A DNA stretch of 5,843 bases, taken from positions 1 to 5,843 of the forward strand of contig DAOWOP010000169.1 of the NCBI GenBank assembly GCA_030642005.1, written 5' to 3'. The notes below the pieces were generated by a model. It made no database searches, had not been told where the DNA came from, and was given only the letters and a program-made list of their open reading frames with translations. This DNA comes from Planctomycetales bacterium. GTDB taxonomy: Bacteria; Planctomycetota; Phycisphaerae; SM23-33. The stretch's first letter is position 1, and each line of letters begins with the position of its first letter. A program made the translations under genes and the position numbers. Below are positions 1 to 5,681 of the stretch, piece by piece.

Positions 1-24
1 ATGGCGTCCATTGTGCGTTGAAAC

Positions 25-64
25 ATTGCGAAGCGGCCAGCCACGCGGCTTGCCGCTTCGCAAT
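25..64. repeat. Strong inverted repeat (hairpin)
   Basis: The arms at 25-37 and 52-64 are a perfect 13-bp match (outer arm ATTGCGAAGCGG). After one mismatch, a second 4-bp stem (39-42 with 47-50) closes a 4-nt loop. No run of T longer than three follows on either strand, so this is not a classical Rho-independent terminator. It could be a REP-like palindromic repeat or an RNA-end stabiliser. The structure is directly visible; its function is unknown. Confidence 0.7.
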
Positions 65-100
65 ACCAAACCTATTTCGTACCGCTCGAATCCACAAAGT

Positions 101-127
101 GGCAAGATGGGCAAGATAGGCAAGACG
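101..127. repeat. Short tandem repeat, 9 bp x 3
   Basis: Three consecutive 9-bp units are present: GGCAAGATG, GGCAAGATA and GGCAAGACG. They lie in non-coding sequence about 75 bp to the left of the larger 10-bp array. No protein reading is convincing here. This is probably a simple-sequence tract produced by slippage. Confidence 0.6.
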
Positions 128-200
128 GAAAATTCAAAAACAGTGTGATTTTCGGGGGTGAAATACGTAAGTGGTTGGCGGCAAAGGATTTGCGTGTTTT

Positions 201-300
201 CAAAACTTTCCTAAACTTTCCTAAACTTTCCCAATCTTTCCCATTCTTTCCGAATCTTTCCGAATCTTTCCGTTTCGTTCCGAATCTTTCCCCATTTTTC
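201..300. repeat. Tandem repeat array, 10 bp x 10
   Basis: Ten consecutive units of exactly 10 bp fill this stretch without insertions or deletions. The approximate consensus is C-N-A-A-T-C-T-T-T-C. Variants include CTAAACTTTC, CGAATCTTTC, CCATTCTTTC and CGTTTCGTTC. One strand is therefore strongly pyrimidine-rich and the other purine-rich (GGAAAGATT-type). The period is close to one helical turn. Open frames exist across it on both strands, but they read as repetitive low-complexity peptides out of step with the 10-bp unit, so I treat it as non-coding. It lies about 190 bp beyond the pilT stop codon. Confidence 0.85.
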
Positions 301-330
301 CGAGGAAGACCTTGCTCGCGAATCAGGATT

Positions 331-352
331 TGTCTGAAAACTATTTCAGACA
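331..352. repeat. Hairpin with TGTCTGA/TCAGACA arms
   Basis: The 9-bp arms TGTCTGAAA (331-339) and TTTCAGACA (344-352) are perfectly complementary around a 4-nt loop. No T-tract follows on either strand. A second hairpin with the same arm core lies at 439-456, so the two bracket the heptamer element between them. The right arm doubles as the start of that element. Confidence 0.6.
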
Positions 353-426
353 TAAAAAGCAATCAGCAATCAATGTTCAGTTTTTTCTTTTGCTGATCGC
401 TGATCGCTGACTGCTGATTGCTGACC
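345..426 (+). repeat. Composite repeat element, copy A (heptamer array)
   Basis: The element begins TTCAGAC (345-351), then an A-rich spacer, then GCAATCAGC (359-367), a T-rich centre (381-391) and five tandem heptamers at 392-426: GCTGATC, GCTGATC, GCTGACT, GCTGATT and GCTGACC. The 5' head is complementary to the heptamers; GCAATCAGCA at 359-368 pairs perfectly with 412-421, so the whole element can fold. A second copy with the same layout lies at 5602-5681 on the other side of the operon. I infer a dispersed, non-coding intergenic repeat family. Orientation is given by the head-to-array direction. Confidence 0.7.
354..421 (-). terminator. Candidate terminator of the pilus operon
   Basis: On the minus strand, downstream of pilT, the 10-nt arm at 421-412 pairs perfectly with the arm at 368-359, and five T residues (358-354) follow directly. 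A stem followed by a T-run is the hallmark of Rho-independent termination. The weak points are a long loop of about 43 nt, a stem of moderate GC, and competing pairings among the heptamers. It lies 68 nt beyond the pilT stop, with no minus-strand gene between, which suits an operon end. Confidence 0.4.
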
Positions 427-456
427 GCTTTAAAGCGATGTCTGACTTTTCAGACA
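426..456. repeat. Adjacent palindrome and hairpin after pilT
   Basis: CGCTTTAAAGCG (426-437) is a perfect 12-bp palindrome. Immediately beyond it, TGTCTGA (439-445) and TCAGACA (450-456) form a 7-bp stem with a 4-nt loop. The second repeats the arm core of the hairpin at 331-352. On the minus strand this is the first structure met after the pilT stop, about 33 nt downstream. It lacks a good T-tract, so it may protect the mRNA 3' end rather than terminate transcription. Confidence 0.5.
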
Positions 457-488
457 GAACCTGGGATTTTGAAGAGGTTTCGGGGCAT

Positions 489-1544
489 TTACGCACTGAG
501 TGTCGCGTCCAACAGGTCTTTCGTTTTTGCGTGGGTCAGCGCATCTTCCCGCGTGATGCAGCCGTTGAGGAACAGTCGCTTTAATGACTGGTCCCGCGTA
601 ATCATGCCCAATGCCGCGTTCGTCTGGATGATGTTGGGAATTTCGAAGACTCGGCTTTCCCGTATGCACGCCCTCGCGGCGTTATTACAGACGAGCACCT
701 CGGCGGCTGGGATCATACCCTCGTGGTCGATCCGCTTGAAGAGTGTCTGCGAGATGACGGCCTGGAGCGTACTGGCAAGCATGGCGCGTATCTGGTTCTG
801 CTGATTGGCCGGGTATATGTCGATGATTCGCTCGACGGTCTGCGCCGCCGACTGGGTGTGCAGCGTGGAAAGGACGAGGTGTCCGGTTTCGGCGGCTGTG
901 ATTGCAGCGCCGGTTGTTTCCAGGTCGCGCATTTCGCCGACCAGGATAATGTCTGGGTCCTGCCGAAGTACGTGCTTCAGTCCCGATGCAAACGACGGCA
1001 CGTCGCTGCCCACTTCCCGCTGCTCAATGAGGCACTTGTTATTCGTAAGGGTATATTCGATCGGGTCCTCAATGGTGATAATGTGCCGGGCGTACCGATG
1101 GTTGATTGTTTCTATCATTGCCGCCAGCGTGGTGCTTTTGCCTGATCCGGTCTCGCCTGTAACCAGGACAAGTCCTCGCGGAAGATCCACGAACGTTTCC
1201 ACCACCGGCGGCAGATTCAGATCCTGGATTTTCGGCACCTTGTTGGGGATAGCGCGGAAGGCAATGGCAATCGAGTCCCGCTGGAAATGCGCGTTAACCC
1301 GGAACCGTGCGCGATCCTTCACAAAGGTGGCGAAGTCAAAGTCGCGCCGGCGTAGAAACTGGGCGTATCGGCGGTCGCCGAGCATTTCACGCACTATACC
1401 GGTAACGGCTTCGTTGGTCATAACGGGAAAATCCGAAGCCACCAACTCCGTATTGATGCGAAAGATCGGACGCTGCTCGGCCATAACATGAATGTCCGAA
1501 GCGCCACGATCAATGGACTCGTTCAGCAACTCCTGGAGGGTCAT
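489..1544 (-). CDS. pilT: Type IV pilus retraction ATPase PilT
   Basis: This is the hexameric secretion-superfamily ATPase that acts at the cytoplasmic base of the pilus and powers retraction (twitching motility, DNA uptake). Its length of 351 residues is normal for PilT. In order, numbered from the upstream ATG at 1547, it has the N-terminal PAS-like domain (about 2-100, with the family-typical GASDIH), Walker A GETGSGKST (131-139), the Asp box IITIEDPIEY (156-165), Walker B ILVGEMRD (201-208) and the His box TGHLVLSTLHT (221-231). There is no tetracysteine zinc motif, which separates it from PilB. The C-terminal motif corresponding to canonical AIRNLIRE reads ARACIRE, a diverged version. 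Two ATGs are adjacent; AGGAG (1551-1555) sits 3 nt from the first (1547) and 6 nt from the second (1544), so I prefer 1544. It follows pilB by 24 nt and is the last gene of the operon seen here. Confidence 0.95.
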   Translation of the reverse strand: MTLQELLNESIDRGASDIHVMAEQRPIFRINTELVASDFPVMTNEAVTGIVREMLGDRRYAQFLRRRDFDFATFVKDRARFRVNAHFQRDSIAIAFRAIPNKVPKIQDLNLPPVVETFVDLPRGLVLVTGETGSGKSTTLAAMIETINHRYARHIITIEDPIEYTLTNNKCLIEQREVGSDVPSFASGLKHVLRQDPDIILVGEMRDLETTGAAITAAETGHLVLSTLHTQSAAQTVERIIDIYPANQQNQIRAMLASTLQAVISQTLFKRIDHEGMIPAAEVLVCNNAARACIRESRVFEIPNIIQTNAALGMITRDQSLKRLFLNGCITREDALTHAKTKDLLDATLSA

Positions 1545-1568
1545 CATTTTCTCCTGCTTGACTGCCCC

Positions 1569-3383
1569 TTACGTCTCGGTTACTCTGGCGATTTCTTCTA
1601 CGGTGGTCAGGCCTGCGGCGAGTTTCTGCAACCCATCCTCCACCAGCGTTCTCATCCCGTTGGCTGAACATGCGCGACGAAGGTCCATCAAAGACGGATT
1701 GGATGTAATCATGTCTCGCATCTCATCATTGACTTCGAGCATTTCGTAGATACCGAGCCGGCCCTTGTATCCCGTATTGCGGCACTTATCGCACCCGGCG
1801 CCGTGGTACACTTGCGAGATGTCGGTTTTGCGTTTCGCCAGGTACCTGGCGGTGCTTTCATGCATGGTCGTTTCCGGCGTTTTGCAGTTTTCGCAAATCC
1901 GCCGGACCAGCCGCTGGGCCAGGACGGCATTTACGCTGGCGGCGATAAGATACGGCTCGATGCCGATGTTAATGAGGCGGGTGATGGATGACGGCGCATC
2001 GTTGGTATGCAGGGTCGAAAGCACCAGGTGGCCGGTCAGCGACGCCTGTACCGCGATGCGGGCGGTCTCCTCGTCGCGGATCTCGCCGACCATGATAACA
2101 TCGGGGTCCTGCCGGAGCAGGCTTCGCAAAGCGGCGGCAAAGGTCAGCCCGATATGCTCGCGGACGTGGATCTGATTGGTGAAGCCGAGTTGATACTCGA
2201 CGGGGTCCTCGACAGTCGAGATGTTCAAAGCATCCCCGTCCATTACCTGCAAGGCCGAATACAGAGTTGTTGTCTTTCCGCTCCCGGTCGGCCCTGTTAC
2301 CAGCACGATCCCGTGCGGCTGGGTAATCTGGCTGCGGAAACTTTCGAGCGTATCGTCCCACATGCCGAGATGTTCCAGCCCGACGAGGATCGACTTGCTG
2401 TCGAGGATACGGATAACGCATTTTTCACCGTGCGTTGTGGGGAGCGTACTGACGCGGAGGTCAATGCGCTGGCTGCGAACCATCACCCTGATCCGCCCAT
2501 CCTGCGGCAGGCGGTGCTCGGCAATATCGAGGTTCGCCATGATTTTCAGTCGCGAAATAATGGCCGCGTGCATCGCCAGCGGCGGGGCCGACTGCGCAAA
2601 CAACACCCCGTCAACGCGGTATCGGACGCGAAGCGAATTTTCGCCCGGCTCAATGTGAATATCGGAAGCATCGTCCTGAACGGCCTTAGTGATCAGAAAG
2701 TTCACATATCGGATGACGGGGCTTTCGCCGGCAATCTTCTCCAGGTCGGCTACTTCGTCGGTTTGGGTATCAACTACCTCCACATCATCCTCGTTGATAC
2801 CCTGGATGATCTCGTCAACGCCCTGGAGCGTGGATTCGTCCAGTTCCTCGACCACGCGGGTGATGTCCCCGGGCGACACCACAACCAACTGCACCGAGCC
2901 GCGAATACGCTGCTTGACCTCATCGACCAGAAAGATGTCCGCAGGATTCGATATGCCGACCAGGAGCTTGTCGGCCTCACGGCGAATAGGAAGAACAGAC
3001 TTGCGTTTGATGAATTCGGGATCGAGCAGGCTAAACACCTCGCGAGCAACATCGGTCGGTTTGATCGAGAGGAACGGAATGTTGAAATAGGTTGCGGTTG
3101 CCTTCAGCGCCACGGTTTCATCGACCGCTTTTGTATCTATCAAGGCATCCAGGACGGTAAGGCGCGGGTTTTTTTTCTGTTGTTCGAGGGCGGCGGTGAT
3201 CTGGTCCGCGGTGATCTGCCTGTTTTCAAGCAGGATCGCCGCCGGTCCGCGCGGGAACTCGCTGTCTTGCTCGGGGCGCCACAGTTCGGCGAACCCTGCC
3301 GGCTCGTCAGGGCCGGCATGAACGGTTCCGCCTGTTTTCACCGCAGTCAATTCGCCGGCGGGCTCTTGAAGGCCTTGCGACAC
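1569..3383 (-). CDS. pilB: Type IV pilus assembly ATPase PilB (GspE family)
   Basis: This 604-residue cytoplasmic ATPase drives pilin polymerisation at the inner-membrane platform. After a poorly conserved 45-residue N-terminus comes a GspE N-terminal (MshEN-like) region at about 46-180. A hinge and N2 domain with ASDIHIEP (239-246) follows. The motor core has Walker A GPTGSGKTT (364-372), Asp box STVEDPVEY (389-397), Walker B VIMVGEIRD (429-437) and His box TGHLVLSTLHTND (450-462). Two CxxC pairs (497/500 and 531/534) form the zinc-binding tetracysteine motif typical of PilB/GspE. The RLG signatures associated with c-di-GMP binding in MshEN domains look degenerate (RGPAAILLEN, NPRLTVLD). The start is a GTG at 3383, supported by a perfect AGGAGGT 7 nt upstream that overlaps the preceding stop codon. 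A T4P role is inferred from the adjacent pilT and pilN/O; GspE of a type II secretion system is the alternative. An A8 homopolymer lies within codons 70-72. Confidence 0.95.
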   Translation of the reverse strand: MSQGLQEPAGELTAVKTGGTVHAGPDEPAGFAELWRPEQDSEFPRGPAAILLENRQITADQITAALEQQKKNPRLTVLDALIDTKAVDETVALKATATYFNIPFLSIKPTDVAREVFSLLDPEFIKRKSVLPIRREADKLLVGISNPADIFLVDEVKQRIRGSVQLVVVSPGDITRVVEELDESTLQGVDEIIQGINEDDVEVVDTQTDEVADLEKIAGESPVIRYVNFLITKAVQDDASDIHIEPGENSLRVRYRVDGVLFAQSAPPLAMHAAIISRLKIMANLDIAEHRLPQDGRIRVMVRSQRIDLRVSTLPTTHGEKCVIRILDSKSILVGLEHLGMWDDTLESFRSQITQPHGIVLVTGPTGSGKTTTLYSALQVMDGDALNISTVEDPVEYQLGFTNQIHVREHIGLTFAAALRSLLRQDPDVIMVGEIRDEETARIAVQASLTGHLVLSTLHTNDAPSSITRLINIGIEPYLIAASVNAVLAQRLVRRICENCKTPETTMHESTARYLAKRKTDISQVYHGAGCDKCRNTGYKGRLGIYEMLEVNDEMRDMITSNPSLMDLRRACSANGMRTLVEDGLQKLAAGLTTVEEIARVTET

Positions 3384-3390
3384 TACTGCT

Positions 3391-3397
3391 ACCTCCT
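3391..3397 (-). promoter_or_regulatory. Perfect Shine-Dalgarno of pilB
   Basis: AGGAGGT on the minus strand lies 7 nt upstream of the GTG at 3383-3381. It overlaps the TAG stop (3398-3396) of the upstream PilP-like gene. The strength and spacing decide in favour of the GTG start and fit translational coupling between the two genes. Confidence 0.85.
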
Positions 3398-4094
3398 ACG
3401 GCATCTCCAGGATGAATTCTTTGCCGGTCCTGACCAGCACGACCAACCTCGGACTTATGCTCTTGATCTTAAACCCCCCAATTTCCTGCCCGACCGTAAG
3501 CAGATTGTCGGAGATGAGCGCTGTTCCTCCGTTGCGTCCCATCATAACCGATTGCAGGTGCAGCGTTTCGAGGATAGCCATTGCCTCTTCGTGGCTTTTT
3601 TCTTCGGGGCTTTTTTCGTCCGGTTTGGACTTTGACGGCTTTCCGGCGACGATGGACGTCGCAGACGCCGTAGGTACAAACACGAAAGGGTTCTTCTTCA
3701 GATCGCGAAGGGGGATTTGACGTTCGGTAATCCGGTCGGAGAAATTTTTGAGAATTTGGCTGGTAACCTGCCCCGAAGAGGGCATCTTCGTTTGTGCAGA
3801 GCCTTCATTGGCGATACGCAGGATCGCGCTGTCAACCTGGGATTCCACTACCTGTTGCTCGGCGGAGGCTCCAGCCGGTCCCTTCCGCAGAGACAACCCA
3901 TAAACGCCGGCGGCGGCGCCTACGAACAGCACAACGAGTAAAATGTTGGATCGCATCATCTGCGTCTTGTAGGGGCTGCGACTTTGCTGCTGGCCGGCGT
4001 CGTCCGAACCGACGCCAGATGCGGATTCAAAATCGGCGTCGTCAGCCAGATCGGCACCGCCCGAACCTACCTTGTCATATATGTTTTCAGACAT
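3396..4094 (-). CDS. PilP/GspC-like pilus alignment protein
   Basis: This is a 232-residue protein I could not name by a diagnostic motif; context and architecture suggest a PilP-like component linking the PilN/PilO inner-membrane complex to the outer-membrane secretin. Residues 1-48 are acidic and Ser/Gly-rich and probably cytoplasmic. One transmembrane segment follows (about 50-68), then a periplasmic helical stretch, a NPF-containing segment (135-137), a charged linker of Lys/Glu/Ser (151-172) and a C-terminal beta-rich domain (about 178-232). That domain has the spacing LxLQSVMMG..GTALISDNLLTVGQEIGGFKI, reminiscent of the PilP/GspC homology region. Unlike classical PilP it appears to be a membrane-anchored protein and not a lipoprotein, because no lipobox is present; this makes it GspC-like. 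The linker is encoded partly by a 15-bp tandem duplication. It starts 3 nt after the pilO stop; its ribosome site (AAGGGG) is weak. Confidence 0.7.
   Translation of the reverse strand: MSENIYDKVGSGGADLADDADFESASGVGSDDAGQQQSRSPYKTQMMRSNILLVVLFVGAAAGVYGLSLRKGPAGASAEQQVVESQVDSAILRIANEGSAQTKMPSSGQVTSQILKNFSDRITERQIPLRDLKKNPFVFVPTASATSIVAGKPSKSKPDEKSPEEKSHEEAMAILETLHLQSVMMGRNGGTALISDNLLTVGQEIGGFKIKSISPRLVVLVRTGKEFILEMP
3588..3617 (-). repeat. In-frame 15-bp tandem duplication
   Basis: The units at 3588-3602 and 3603-3617 match at 14 of 15 positions and encode EKSPE followed by EKSHE in the linker of the PilP-like protein. Being a multiple of three, copy-number change would alter only linker length. 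Confidence 0.65.
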
Positions 4095-4097
4095 TGC

Positions 4098-4664
4098 TTA
4101 CCCCTTGCCCGAACGCTCAAAGAAGATCGACACCGTACAATCGACCCGTATGTAACCTTCGCCATGCTTATCGATTTTCTTAATATCCATCTGCTGGATG
4201 CGCATGATCCTCGGCTGGGATTCCAGGGCCAGCAGGAAGCCGTAGAAGCCGGTGAAAGGCCCCTCCAGTTGTATCGAGATCGGCTGCTCCGCGTACGGCC
4301 CAGCCGGGTCGGTCAGCGTTACCGAGCCGGAAGCGCTCTTGAGCGTTCGGATACTCTTGGTGGTCAGTTTATTTGCTTCGGCCAGACGCCAGACTTCCTG
4401 GAGGATCTTGTCGATTTCCTTCTCGCTGGGCAACTTGGAGCGAAAGAACTTAATCGCATCTTCCAGCGATGCAATTTCCACCTTCAGGTTCCCGATTGTG
4501 GCGGTAGCCCGATTCAGCGCCTGAAGTTTCTGTTGTCGTGTTTCTATCTGTCTCATCATTTCATCATCGCGCACATTGGCTGGACGAAACACGAACCACC
4601 ACGCCCCGACGGGAATGGCCATCAGTATGATTATGAATACGATTTCGCGAGTACCGAATTTCAT
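4098..4664 (-). CDS. pilO: Type IV pilus inner-membrane alignment protein PilO
   Basis: PilO is the bitopic inner-membrane partner of PilN in the T4P alignment subcomplex. The 188-residue product has a short cytoplasmic N-terminus, one transmembrane helix (about 8-26), a coiled-coil region (about 32-77), then the periplasmic ferredoxin-like domain (about 79-185). The junction LPSEKEIDKILQEVWRLAE and the later QLEGPFTGFYGFLLALES are typical of the family. The pilN stop TGA (4666-4664) and this ATG (4664-4662) share one base, which indicates translational coupling; an in-frame GTG at 4667 is an alternative start, adding one residue. There is no strong independent Shine-Dalgarno, consistent with coupling. 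The assignment rests on fold signature plus order N-O-P. Confidence 0.88.
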   Translation of the reverse strand: MKFGTREIVFIIILMAIPVGAWWFVFRPANVRDDEMMRQIETRQQKLQALNRATATIGNLKVEIASLEDAIKFFRSKLPSEKEIDKILQEVWRLAEANKLTTKSIRTLKSASGSVTLTDPAGPYAEQPISIQLEGPFTGFYGFLLALESQPRIMRIQQMDIKKIDKHGEGYIRVDCTVSIFFERSGKG

Positions 4665-5374
4665 CACGATTCTCTCTTATCTTCACCGCCGGTATCCGCA
4701 GCCGCTTCGGCATCAGGCGATTGGCCCCGAACGTCGGCGCTGTCCTTCAAGTAGAGGATTATCACGAACTCACGCATAATGGATTCTTTGACTTTCTTTT
4801 CCTTGCTGAAAATAAAATCGACCGACTTTATCAGTGGGCATTGCTCCACCGTGGCAATAAACTGTCCCACCTGCACATTCGTACCCGCCAGGCCGGTAAT
4901 GGCGATTGCAACCTCCATCTTCGCGGGTTTTTTGGAGGCAGACTTTTTTTTAGCGGCGGCTTTTTTATATTTGGATTTCGACTTAGGGGAAACGCTTGAG
5001 GCTTTAGCACGTCTTGTGCGTAGTTCGAACTCCGTCAGCGAAGCGCCTTTCGGCAGGGCTTTGGTAATCACAGCCAGGAGGTAACTTCGCGGCACGCGTT
5101 CGAGCAGGGTCGCCGTCAGATTGGCCTTCTTGAGCATGTTATGCCGCGTAACATCCAGTGCCTGCATCTGCTTGATGAGTTTGCCGGCTCCGTCGTAGGA
5201 CTGGTTAACCCTTTCACAGACTTCGCGTGTACGTTTGTGTTTCCGCTCCGACACGGCTGTCGCTGCCACCAGCCCGATTACGACCGTTACGAACAGCAAC
5301 AAACACATCAGGTTGGCGCGTTTTTGCGCCTGGTGCGCGATGTAATCTTCAGGCAACAGGTTCACGATACTCAT
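4664..5374 (-). CDS. pilN: Type IV pilus inner-membrane alignment protein PilN
   Basis: This 236-residue PilN-like protein begins with VNLLPEDY (4-11), matching the INLLP cytoplasmic motif by which PilN binds PilM. A transmembrane helix (about 21-41), a coiled-coil stretch (about 44-95) and a periplasmic ferredoxin-like domain follow. The domain is interrupted at about 121-152 by a strongly basic Lys/Ser/Ala-rich segment (for example KKAAAKKKSASKKPAK), which I do not expect in ordinary PilN. It is encoded with A6, A8 and A6 homopolymers. The C-terminal 25 residues are acidic and look disordered. The ATG at 5374 is supported by GAGGTGA just upstream. It is the first clear gene of the operon in the window; the expected partner pilM is not intact directly upstream. 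Family membership is good; the insertion is the odd feature. Confidence 0.85.
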   Translation of the reverse strand: MSIVNLLPEDYIAHQAQKRANLMCLLLFVTVVIGLVAATAVSERKHKRTREVCERVNQSYDGAGKLIKQMQALDVTRHNMLKKANLTATLLERVPRSYLLAVITKALPKGASLTEFELRTRRAKASSVSPKSKSKYKKAAAKKKSASKKPAKMEVAIAITGLAGTNVQVGQFIATVEQCPLIKSVDFIFSKEKKVKESIMREFVIILYLKDSADVRGQSPDAEAAADTGGEDKRES

Positions 5375-5378
5375 TTTT

Positions 5379-5385
5379 TCACCTC
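5379..5385 (-). promoter_or_regulatory. Shine-Dalgarno of pilN
   Basis: GAGGTGA on the minus strand is a seven-base match to the anti-Shine-Dalgarno. Its GAGG core ends 7 nt before the ATG at 5374. It overlaps the TGA (5386-5384) closing an upstream open frame, so initiation may be coupled to translation of that frame. Confidence 0.75.
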
Positions 5386-5390
5386 ACGCC

Positions 5391-5418
5391 GCCTGGGCTT
5401 CTTCGGTTGCCCCAAGGC
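5391..5418 (-). promoter_or_regulatory. Imperfect leader hairpin before pilN RBS
   Basis: On the minus strand GCCTTGGG (5418-5411) can pair with CCCAGGC (5397-5391), giving seven base pairs with one bulged T and a 13-nt loop. It ends six bases before the pilN Shine-Dalgarno. An alternative six-base pairing, GTTGCC with GGCAAC (5448-5443 with 5411-5406), would exclude it. This could allow a structural switch, but no known riboswitch consensus is recognised. Confidence 0.25.
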
Positions 5419-5460
5419 TTAATCCTACCGCTTTCATCAGGTGGCAACGCCGACCCGCAG

Positions 5461-5500
5461 CGAAGTGCTTCGACCAGTACCCAGGATTTACAAATCCCGG
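5461..5500. promoter_or_regulatory. Two dyads upstream of pilN
   Basis: CGAAGTGCTTCG (5461-5472) is a dyad with 5-bp arms. The second, at 5481-5500, has arms CC-A-GGATTT and AAATCC-C-GG around AC: eight matching pairs, one mismatch. Their centres are 24 bp apart, and the second lies 107-126 bp before the pilN start. Very short loops make them more like protein-binding dyads than hairpins. They could be operators or part of a repeat; no promoter boxes could be assigned convincingly. Confidence 0.35.
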
Positions 5501-5601
5501 CATCACGCCCGTGTACGACCTCCTTTGCCACATAATCACCGGGCCTCTATTGAAACGTACGATACGCAGGCCTTGAATACAGACATATCCGTACAAAGCA
5601 A

Positions 5602-5681
5602 TTCAGACAAAAGCAATCAGCGGCCAGCAACAGACTGCATCATTTTTGCCTTTACTGATGGCTGACTGCTGATCGCTGACG
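5602..5681 (+). repeat. Composite repeat element, copy B (heptamer array)
   Basis: This repeats the layout of the element at 345-426: TTCAGAC (5602-5608), an A4 spacer in place of seven bases, identical GCAATCAGC (5613-5621), a T-rich centre (5642-5653) and a heptamer array at 5654-5681 (ACTGATG, GCTGACT, GCTGATC, GCTGACG). The orientation is the same as copy A, so the two are direct repeats flanking the five genes. On the minus strand the ATCAGC/GCTGAT stem is followed by C-C... then GC and T4, a weaker version of the terminator-like signal of copy A. Confidence 0.65.

Larger units (their letters stand above)
5384..5596 (-). other. Open frame ending at pilN; possible pilM 3' remnant or leader ORF
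   Basis: This minus-strand frame of 70 codons stops 9 nt before the pilN ATG. Its last 17 codons, starting at an internal ATG at 5437, encode MKAVGLSLGATEEAQAA. The AVGLSLG part resembles the A-x-GLALRG type ending of PilM, the gene normally found just before pilN. The upstream codons are Cys/Arg/His-rich and overlap dyads and repeats, and look non-coding. Possible readings are: the 3' end of a disrupted pilM, a short leader peptide coupled to pilN, or chance. The evidence is a short similarity judged by eye plus position, so confidence is low. Confidence 0.25.

Noticed and set aside
72..396. Overlapping open frames on both strands across the left repeat region
   Set aside because: The peptides only reflect the 9- and 10-bp tandem repeats, and neither has a convincing ribosome site or domain.
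201..426. CRISPR array
   Set aside because: Units of 7 and 10 bp are contiguous, without spacers, and there are no cas genes.
2007..3635. Very long plus-strand open frame (542 codons) antisense to pilB and the PilP-like gene
   Set aside because: The minus strand carries all ATPase motifs and well-placed ribosome sites; the antisense frame has no recognisable domain and crosses a gene boundary. It is explained by codon composition.
5411..5450. c-di-GMP-I (GEMM) riboswitch before pilN
   Set aside because: A GGTAGG...GGGGCAACCGA stretch is suggestive, but the GACGCAAAGCC core and the paired upstream helix are absent.
5420..5450. Hammerhead ribozyme, from CTGATGA on the minus strand
   Set aside because: The required GAAA box and flanking helices cannot be placed.
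5560..5620. Sigma-70 promoter for pilN
   Set aside because: TTGTCT with a 17-nt spacer leads only to TATGTC; the match is too weak to call.
345..5681. Composite transposon or insertion sequence bounded by the repeats
   Set aside because: There is no transposase, no target-site duplication and no IS-type ends; the interior is a housekeeping-like pilus operon.
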